This document shows, one piece after another, positions 14,936 through 18,951 of a stretch of 18,951 nucleotides of DNA. The position numbers and the translations under genes were made by a program. This DNA comes from Synergistaceae bacterium (GTDB lineage Bacteria; Synergistota; Synergistia; Synergistales; Aminobacteriaceae). The notes under the pieces were generated by a model, which did no database searches, had not been told where the DNA came from, and was given only the letters and a program-made list of their open reading frames with translations. The stretch spans positions 1 to 18,951 of the forward strand of contig WRKN01000023.1 in the NCBI GenBank assembly GCA_009778055.1, given 5' to 3'. Every line of letters begins with the position of its first letter. Position 1 is the first letter of the stretch.

Positions 14936-15664
14936 TTAGCGGCTGTATTTCAAAGGCAGCTCCAGCCCGTTTGCGGATAAAAGGGATTCGTTTTTGAAAA
15001 GCGCGGAGGGTTCTCCCTCCGCCGCGATTTGCCCTTCGTTCATGACCAGCGCGCGGGAGCAGACGTCGAGCGCCATGTCCAGGTCGTGCGTCGCCAGGAT
15101 AATCGGCCGGTCCAGCGCATGCAGTATACCTATCACGCGCCTCCTCGCCCTCGGGTCCAGAGCGGCGGAGGGCTCGTCCAAAACGACGATTTCCGGCTCC
15201 ATCGCCAAAATCCCCGCCAACGCGGCCAGCCGCTTCTCGCCCCCCGAGAGGCGGTGGGGCTGGCGATTCGCCAGATGGGCGGCGGAGAGTTCTCCAAGCG
15301 TTTTTGCGGCGCGTTCGTGCGCCTCCGCGACGTTCACGCCGCGCGAAACAAGCCCAAAGGCCACGTCCTCCAGCACGACAGGCATGAAAAGCTGGTCGTC
15401 GGGTTCTTGAAAGATCAGCCCCACAGCCTTCCGAAGGCGCTCCAGGCTACGGCCGACCGTTTCTCCGAAAAGCGCGATCTCCCCTTCCCTGGCGGCGAAA
15501 CATCCGGCCAAATGCGCCAGCAGGGTCGATTTCCCCGAGCCGTTCGCGCCTACAAGGGCCAGTTTTTCTCCCTCATGCAGGGAGAGGTTTGCCCCGTTTA
15601 AGGCCGGGCTTCCGTCAGGGTAGGCGTAAAACAAATTTTTGGCTTCGAGAAGCGGCGGGGTCAT
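14936..15664 (-). CDS. ECF transporter ATPase of the nickel/cobalt system (CbiO/NikO type)
   Basis: This 242-residue ABC ATPase powers the metal transporter encoded upstream. It has Walker A GANGSGKST (39-47), Q-loop Q86 in FQEPDDQLF, signature LSGGEKR (139-145), Walker B VVLDEP (160-165) and the switch His H193 in THDLD. The FQEPDDQLF motif is characteristic of energy-coupling factor ATPases. I chose ATG 15664, which overlaps the stop of the transmembrane gene by four bases (ATGA); the open frame continues to 15859 only as the other gene read out of phase. It is the last gene of the operon, and 25 bases separate its end from the convergent LD-carboxypeptidase. A single ATPase gene implies a homodimer. 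Confidence 0.95.
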   Translation of the reverse strand: MTPPLLEAKNLFYAYPDGSPALNGANLSLHEGEKLALVGANGSGKSTLLAHLAGCFAAREGEIALFGETVGRSLERLRKAVGLIFQEPDDQLFMPVVLEDVAFGLVSRGVNVAEAHERAAKTLGELSAAHLANRQPHRLSGGEKRLAALAGILAMEPEIVVLDEPSAALDPRARRRVIGILHALDRPIILATHDLDMALDVCSRALVMNEGQIAAEGEPSALFKNESLLSANGLELPLKYSR

Positions 15665-16395
15665 CGTATGAACGAAAGGGAAATAGCGGCGATCAGAACG
15701 GCGTTCACCGCGAAAAAAACGCAGAGCAGCGTGTCGCGCAAACGCCAGGTCATGGGGCGGCGCTGAGAGAACCCGGCCATGCCGCCCCGGCAGCGCATTG
15801 CGAGCATAGAGCGCTCCGCTCTGTCGGAGCTGTGGATCAGGGTTGTCCCTAACATGCACGCGAACGCCGAGTACAGCCGTCCGCCTCTCAAGTCAGGCGC
15901 TCGCAGGCGCAGCGCCCGCGTCATGACGGCTGCGCGCGCCATCAGCAAAAGCGTGTAGCGCGCCGTGAGCAGCAGCAAAACGCGCATTTTTTCAGGAATA
16001 CGAAAATCGGCCAGCACGTTATCGAGCCTTCCCACTCCCAAAGGCACAATCATGCGTACCATAACGACGGAAATGAGGTTCAGCTTGCAGACAATCAGCA
16101 GGGCCAAACGCAGCCCTGAGGTCACCGGCCCCGGGGTCGTGAGAGGCAGCAGGATTACCATGAAAACCGCGACGGCGTTGACGTGAAGCAGGGCCTTTGT
16201 CAGCTCCCTCACGCTCCCCGCGAAAATCAGCAGAACAGGAACGGCGCTTCCCGCGAGCAGTCCGGGCATGGATTGTATGGACGCTAGAACGCCCGAAAAC
16301 AAGAGCGCGCATAACACACGGCACCGCGGATCAAAAACATCGATCGGCGATGCCGTATACTCCGCGTCATGAACATGACCGGCGTCGAACCACAA
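15661..16395 (-). CDS. ECF transporter transmembrane component (CbiQ/NikQ type)
   Basis: This 244-residue integral membrane protein with about five or six helices couples the ATPase to the substrate-binding subunit. The N-terminal SPIDVFDPRCRVL is the usual entry segment. Two cytoplasmic Ala-Arg type motifs, TRALRLRA (159-166) and SMLAMRCRG (196-204), are the coupling helices that dock on the ATPase. The start is TTG at 16395, 4 bases after the upstream gene stops; GCGGGGA lies just ahead, and no ATG or GTG is available in frame before the first helix. A TTG start in mid-operon is worth noting. Confidence 0.92.
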   Translation of the reverse strand: MWFDAGHVHDAEYTASPIDVFDPRCRVLCALLFSGVLASIQSMPGLLAGSAVPVLLIFAGSVRELTKALLHVNAVAVFMVILLPLTTPGPVTSGLRLALLIVCKLNLISVVMVRMIVPLGVGRLDNVLADFRIPEKMRVLLLLTARYTLLLMARAAVMTRALRLRAPDLRGGRLYSAFACMLGTTLIHSSDRAERSMLAMRCRGGMAGFSQRRPMTWRLRDTLLCVFFAVNAVLIAAISLSFIR

Positions 16396-16399
16396 TTGA

Positions 16400-17020
16400 T
16401 TATTCCCCGCTGTGCCTGTCCGCCCCGGACAGAATGTCGGGGGCCGTTTTTTTGAGAAATCCCGTCATAAAGAGCGTAAGGCTCCCTTCTATAAGCGCCA
16501 AAGGCAAGTGAGCCACGAAAATGAACTTTGCGGCATTAGTGAAGGCCGGATTGGAGAGCCACAAAAAAACCCCCACCCCTGCGGCGCTCAGAATAACCCC
16601 CGCGAACCCCGCGGCGAACGACCGTACCGCCGCGGCGCTGCCCGCGCAGCGCCGGACTCCGGCGGCGAACAACAGGTAAACGATCAAGCCGGGCAGCGCG
16701 ATACTGACGGTGTTTGCTCCCAGCGCGAGAAATCCTCCGAACCGCAGCAATATCGCCTGCAGAGCAAGCGCGGTCAGTACCGCTGGAAAGACGCTCCATC
16801 CCAAAATCAGGCCCATTGGCGCTATCAAAGAAAGATGGGTTGAACTCGGCCCGACGGGAACGTTGACCAGCGACGCCAGAAAAAAAACGGACGAAAAAAA
16901 AGCCACGCGGACAATTTTGTCGGGATCCAGCTTCTTCAGTCCCACGACCGTACCCGCGCCCGCTATCGCCCATCCGGCGGCCAACATCTGCGGAGAAAGC
17001 ACTCCCTCGCTGATGTGCAT
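16400..17020 (-). CDS. Nickel/cobalt ECF substrate-binding membrane protein (CbiM/NikM type)
   Basis: The 206-residue product is the specificity subunit. It begins MHISEG, the invariant N-terminus whose amino group and H2 bind the metal. A second ligand, H62, sits in PVGPSSTHLSL and matches the conserved His loop of the NikM structure. About six helices follow. Nickel is favoured over cobalt because NikK- and NikL-like genes replace the cobalt-type CbiN partner, which is absent. The ATG stands directly after the stop of the preceding gene with no gap. Confidence 0.95.
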   Translation of the reverse strand: MHISEGVLSPQMLAAGWAIAGAGTVVGLKKLDPDKIVRVAFFSSVFFLASLVNVPVGPSSTHLSLIAPMGLILGWSVFPAVLTALALQAILLRFGGFLALGANTVSIALPGLIVYLLFAAGVRRCAGSAAAVRSFAAGFAGVILSAAGVGVFLWLSNPAFTNAAKFIFVAHLPLALIEGSLTLFMTGFLKKTAPDILSGADRHSGE

Positions 17021-17497
17021 TTATTTTTTCACCTTGTTTCGCCGCAGAACGACACCCGCCGCTAAATTGAACAGCAAGCTGACGCCCAGGACCGCCCTGA
17101 GCGCTAATTCCGCGCCCTCTATGTGATCGCCGTGGACGATTTCGGGTAAAAAATTTCCGTCCCCCTTCAAAAAATCCTCCGTGACGTTCACACTTGCTTC
17201 AGCCATGTGCCCTTCCTCATCTCTCACGACGACACGCCAGAGTCCCGAAACGTCGGGCGTAAAGGCGAAGCGCCCGGCCTCGTCGGTGCGCCCCGACTGG
17301 AAAGCGAACTTTTCGTCTTTAGGAGAGTATACCCTCGTGTCGAGGTAGCTCATCGCCTCGCCGGTCGAGTAGGAGAACTCCAGTGAGACCGGCTTTTTTT
17401 CCGAGTGTCTGTACCCTATTCCGTGCGCAGCCGCCGCCGCGGCGGAGAATAAGACCAGTCCCGCCGCCATAGCGGCGCAAAATGGACGAAATGACAT
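17021..17497 (-). CDS. NikL-like accessory protein of the nickel ECF transporter
   Basis: This 158-residue protein has a signal peptide ending in an Ala run (cleavage expected before HGIGYRHSEKK), a beta-sandwich domain with EAGRFAFTPDVSGLWRVVVRDEEGH (carboxypeptidase-regulatory or DUF4198-like) and a C-terminal transmembrane helix ending RRNKVKK. It would face the periplasm and be anchored next to NikM. NikL-type proteins are known only by genomic association with nickel ECF operons; a part in metal capture is supposed. The mature N-terminus would begin with His. The assignment to NikL rests on gene order and architecture. Confidence 0.75.
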   Translation of the reverse strand: MSFRPFCAAMAAGLVLFSAAAAAAHGIGYRHSEKKPVSLEFSYSTGEAMSYLDTRVYSPKDEKFAFQSGRTDEAGRFAFTPDVSGLWRVVVRDEEGHMAEASVNVTEDFLKGDGNFLPEIVHGDHIEGAELALRAVLGVSLLFNLAAGVVLRRNKVKK

Positions 17498-17502
17498 CGT
17501 TT

Positions 17503-18285
17503 TTATTTTACCTCAAACGTGAGGATGGAGCGCAGACTGCGGGAGTCGTACTCGCCTTCCGCCCCGGGCTCGCCGTCTTTGGCCGTCCGCACGAGCCAGA
17601 ACCCCGGCGCGGTGATTTTAATTCTCGCCACGCCTTCGGCGTTGCTTAACGTGTAATAAGCGTACGTTTCGTCCAGCTCCGTCACAAACCCGTCATAAGT
17701 AGCCCACACGGGAAGCGCCGCGGGCTGTCCCCCGAGTAAAATTTTTACGTCGAAAAACTCTCCGGGCACGGCGTCCGCCGGGTTCGTCATCGGAACGACC
17801 TCCAGCTCCTGCCCCACGGAGGACGCGAAATTTTTGTCGTCCTTCGCCGCGTTGACCACGGCCTTTGCGAATTTGTCGTTCTTGGTGGTTCTGAGGACTT
17901 TCAAGCCTCGGGCCTCCAGTTCCCTGCGAGTACCCTCCATGCCCCCTTCATTGGTGACGCTCCAGGGTTCCCCGTCTTTGGCGGCGACTATCAGCACAGC
18001 GCCGTCGTCCTCAATTTTCACGTCAAAGTCAATGCGTAACTCCGGCTCATTGGGCCTCAGCTCGGCCTCTTTCAAAACTCCATTGCGGAACACCCCCGCC
18101 TTGACGCGGGGAATATTTTCAACTTCCTCCGCCACAATAAAACGGTGGACGGATTGCAGCTCGACAGGCAGGGTTTCTCCCCCGGCCGCCGTCATCTCCG
18201 AAGGTTTCAAGAGCAGCTCATGGGCTAAAGCCGGGGCCGTAAGCAACAACATCGTCAAAACCAGCGCGGCGAAAAATCTATTCAT
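17503..18285 (-). CDS. NikK-like periplasmic DUF4198 protein of the nickel ECF operon
   Basis: This 260-residue secreted protein is first in the operon. Its signal peptide ends APALA, so the mature protein should begin HELLLKPSEMTAAGGETLPVEL, the typical N-terminus of DUF4198 proteins. The rest is beta-rich: VPGEFFDVKILLGGQPAALPVWATYDG and YTLSNAEGVARIKITAPGFWLVRT resemble Ig-like or regulatory domains. The family is found beside nickel and cobalt transporters and is suspected to bind metal outside the membrane. AGGAGGG precedes the ATG. A five-base gap separates it from the NikL-like gene. A candidate operator overlaps its promoter. Confidence 0.82.
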   Translation of the reverse strand: MNRFFAALVLTMLLLTAPALAHELLLKPSEMTAAGGETLPVELQSVHRFIVAEEVENIPRVKAGVFRNGVLKEAELRPNEPELRIDFDVKIEDDGAVLIVAAKDGEPWSVTNEGGMEGTRRELEARGLKVLRTTKNDKFAKAVVNAAKDDKNFASSVGQELEVVPMTNPADAVPGEFFDVKILLGGQPAALPVWATYDGFVTELDETYAYYTLSNAEGVARIKITAPGFWLVRTAKDGEPGAEGEYDSRSLRSILTFEVK

Positions 18286-18318
18286 GTTAAAACCCTCCTG
18301 AAGTTTTTTATGCCGGAT

Positions 18319-18349
18319 ATGATAACACGTTTTTTTTAATTCGTGTTAC
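18319..18349 (-). promoter_or_regulatory. Extended -10 promoter and overlapping palindrome upstream of the nickel operon
   Basis: On the minus strand TG-T-TATCAT (18327 to 18319) is an extended -10 element, 33 bases before the first ATG. An inverted repeat overlaps it: GTAACACG-N12-CGTGTTAT, spanning 18349 to 18322, with 7 of 8 arm bases paired and an A-rich spacer. The wide spacing is of the kind bound by NikR-type tetramers, so a nickel repressor is the natural candidate; no regulator gene is present here. Confidence 0.55.
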
Positions 18350-18359
18350 TAAATAAACG

Positions 18360-18373
18360 CTCCTCATGAGGAG
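18360..18373. repeat. 14-base perfect palindrome between the nickel operon and tRNA-Ser
   Basis: CTCCTCATGAGGAG is self-complementary. It lies between the divergent nickel promoter and the tRNA promoter and overlaps the tRNA -35 box by three bases. It may be an operator or a chance palindrome. Confidence 0.35.
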
Positions 18374-18399
18374 ACAACCAATGCCTATTCGTGTATAAT
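18371..18399 (+). promoter_or_regulatory. Promoter of tRNA-Ser
   Basis: GAGACA (18371-18376), a 17-base spacer and a perfect TATAAT (18394-18399) lie just upstream of the tRNA, whose first base is 18416. Confidence 0.55.
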
Positions 18400-18415
18400 A
18401 CTCTCCGTGTTTTGC

Positions 18416-18503
18416 GGAGACGTGGCCGAGTGGTCGAAGGCGGGCGCTTGGAGAGCGTCTGGGTAGCAATACCCCTAGAGTTCGAATCTCTACGTCTCCG
18501 CCA
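18416..18503 (+). tRNA. tRNA-Ser (anticodon GGA)
   Basis: Cloverleaf of 88 bases. The acceptor stem GGAGACG pairs with CGTCTCC (18493-18499), followed by discriminator G and an encoded CCA. The anticodon loop TTGGAGA places GGA at 18450-18452, reading UCC and UCU serine codons. A long variable arm (class II tRNA, around GGGTAGCAATACCC) and the TTCGAAT T-loop are visible. Serine identity agrees with both the anticodon and the long arm. Confidence 0.96.
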
Positions 18504-18546
18504 AATCATCGATTTGTTGTATCTAAATATATCTAAGAAAATCCAT

Positions 18547-18570
18547 AAACCCGGACATGATCCGGGTTTT
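18547..18570 (+). terminator. Intrinsic terminator downstream of tRNA-Ser
   Basis: AAACCCGGA (18547-18555) pairs with TCCGGGTTT (18561-18569) around a 5-base loop, and the run of T's closes the structure at 18570. It ends the tRNA transcript 44 bases after the CCA. Confidence 0.85.
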
Positions 18571-18601
18571 GCTATTCTTCCCCTCTTCATGACAATCCAT
18601 C

Positions 18602-18660
18602 TATATGTACCGAAATGTGCCTATGTCCGGTATACTATGGAACAAATAACGGTACATATA
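18602..18660. repeat. 11-base inverted repeat with a third partial copy downstream
   Basis: TATATGTACCG (18602-18612) and CGGTACATATA (18650-18660) are exact complements 37 bases apart. ATGTACCGAA recurs in direct orientation at 18679-18688. A -10-like TATACT (18630-18635) lies between the arms. The arrangement suggests a regulatory site or long-armed hairpin in the leader of what follows. Confidence 0.45.
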
Positions 18661-18702
18661 CCCAAAGGAGACGGGCTCATGTACCGAAGGGGGGTAAACT
18701 CA

Positions 18703-18800
18703 ATGAAGGTCAAGACTTTGAACGACATGCAAATTCTGAACAGGACGCGCTTGACAACGAAATCAGAAAAGCTGTAGCCAAGGCTAAGAAGGTTGTTTGA
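18703..18800 (+). pseudogene. Possible small gene, apparently frameshifted
   Basis: A purine-rich GAAGGGGGG stands 8 bases before ATG 18703. The frame reads MKVKTLNDMQILN and then degenerates, ending at TAG 18777. Another frame continues smoothly with DALDNEIRKAVAKAKKVV to TGA 18800. The two halves together would make a plausible basic small protein of about 32 residues, so a one-base shift near 18740 may have broken it. An alternative start at ATG 18679 has AAAGGAG 8 bases upstream. I do not recognise the product; both halves could be chance. Confidence 0.25.
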
Positions 18801-18820
18801 AATGTTGACACAGACGGCGG

Positions 18821-18842
18821 AGCGCCAGGAACTGCTGGCGCT
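18821..18842 (+). repeat. 8-bp hairpin in the leader of the last gene
   Basis: AGCGCCAG (18821-18828) pairs with CTGGCGCT (18835-18842) around a 6-base loop, 30 bases before the ATG at 18873. There is no T-run, so a leader structure or mRNA stabiliser is likelier than a terminator. Confidence 0.45.
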
Positions 18843-18872
18843 GCCGGCGTAAGTTTGAAGGGAGGGTTTGTC

Positions 18873-18951
18873 ATGAAAAAGGTACTTTGTTTAGCGATGG
18901 TGATGATTGCTTGTTTGGTAGGTACGGCATGGGCGATAGAAACTTGCGCGA
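18873..18951 (+). CDS. Secreted protein, N-terminal fragment only (runs off the window)
   Basis: ATG 18873 follows AAGGGAGGG (18858-18866) by 6 bases. The 26 residues visible form a classic signal peptide: MKK, a hydrophobic core and GTAWA before IETCA, with signal peptidase I cleavage expected after AWA. No mature-domain information is available, so the function is unknown. Confidence 0.8.
   Translation, partial: MKKVLCLAMVMIACLVGTAWAIETCA

Noticed and set aside
15665..15859. Longer N-terminus for the ECF ATPase
   Set aside because: These codons are the CbiQ-type gene read out of phase; ATG 15664 overlaps that gene's stop in the usual coupled manner.
1..18951. CRISPR array, insertion sequence, prophage or integrase next to the tRNA
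   Set aside because: No regular direct repeats with spacers, transposase or integrase are visible, and no duplicated tRNA 3' end is seen within the window.

Overview
The window most likely comes from a Synergistota bacterium (the Synergistes / Cloacibacillus kind of anaerobe). The best clue is the first gene. Its tail is a Gly/Pro/Ser linker, a Gly-Gly-Gly-Cys motif, a hydrophobic helix and an Arg/Lys end, which matches the Synerg-CTERM sorting signal typical of that phylum. The rest fits a diderm, GC-rich anaerobe: an RND efflux pump, FeoAB ferrous iron uptake, [FeFe]-hydrogenase maturases and nickel uptake. The species assignment is inference.

Layout. 1-645: end of a large surface protein. 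1015-5154: an RND efflux pair (adaptor and permease). 5195-7597 (minus): feoA, feoB and a small FeoB-associated Cys-rich membrane protein. 7618-7722: a shared control region with two tandem palindromes, leading into a DtxR-type metal regulator at 7769. 8229-11092 (plus): an iron-sulfur flavoprotein, hydE and hydF, closed by a clear terminator. 11192-11998 (plus): a TacA/TacT-like toxin-antitoxin pair. 11995-13694 (minus): a VanX-type D-Ala-D-Ala dipeptidase and an orphan ABC substrate-binding protein. 13852-14910 (plus): a membrane-anchored or exported LD-carboxypeptidase, divergent from the dipeptidase. 14936-18285 (minus): a five-gene nickel/cobalt ECF uptake operon (NikK, NikL, NikM, NikQ and NikO types). 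18416-18503: tRNA-Ser(GGA). 18873-18951: start of a secreted protein.

How the parts work together. The iron block (feo genes, regulator, Fe-S flavoprotein, hydEF) looks like one physiological unit, with ferrous iron import and its regulator beside enzymes that carry or build iron clusters. The nickel operon has a candidate operator lying over its promoter. The dipeptidase, binding protein and LD-carboxypeptidase form a plausible cell-wall peptide trimming or D-Ala salvage locus, although no ABC permease or ATPase accompanies the binding protein.

The oddest single feature is the RND permease. It aligns well with AcrB around TM4 and TM10, yet all three charged proton-relay positions are neutral (Ala, Asn, Asn). 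I found no CRISPR array, insertion sequence or phage gene.
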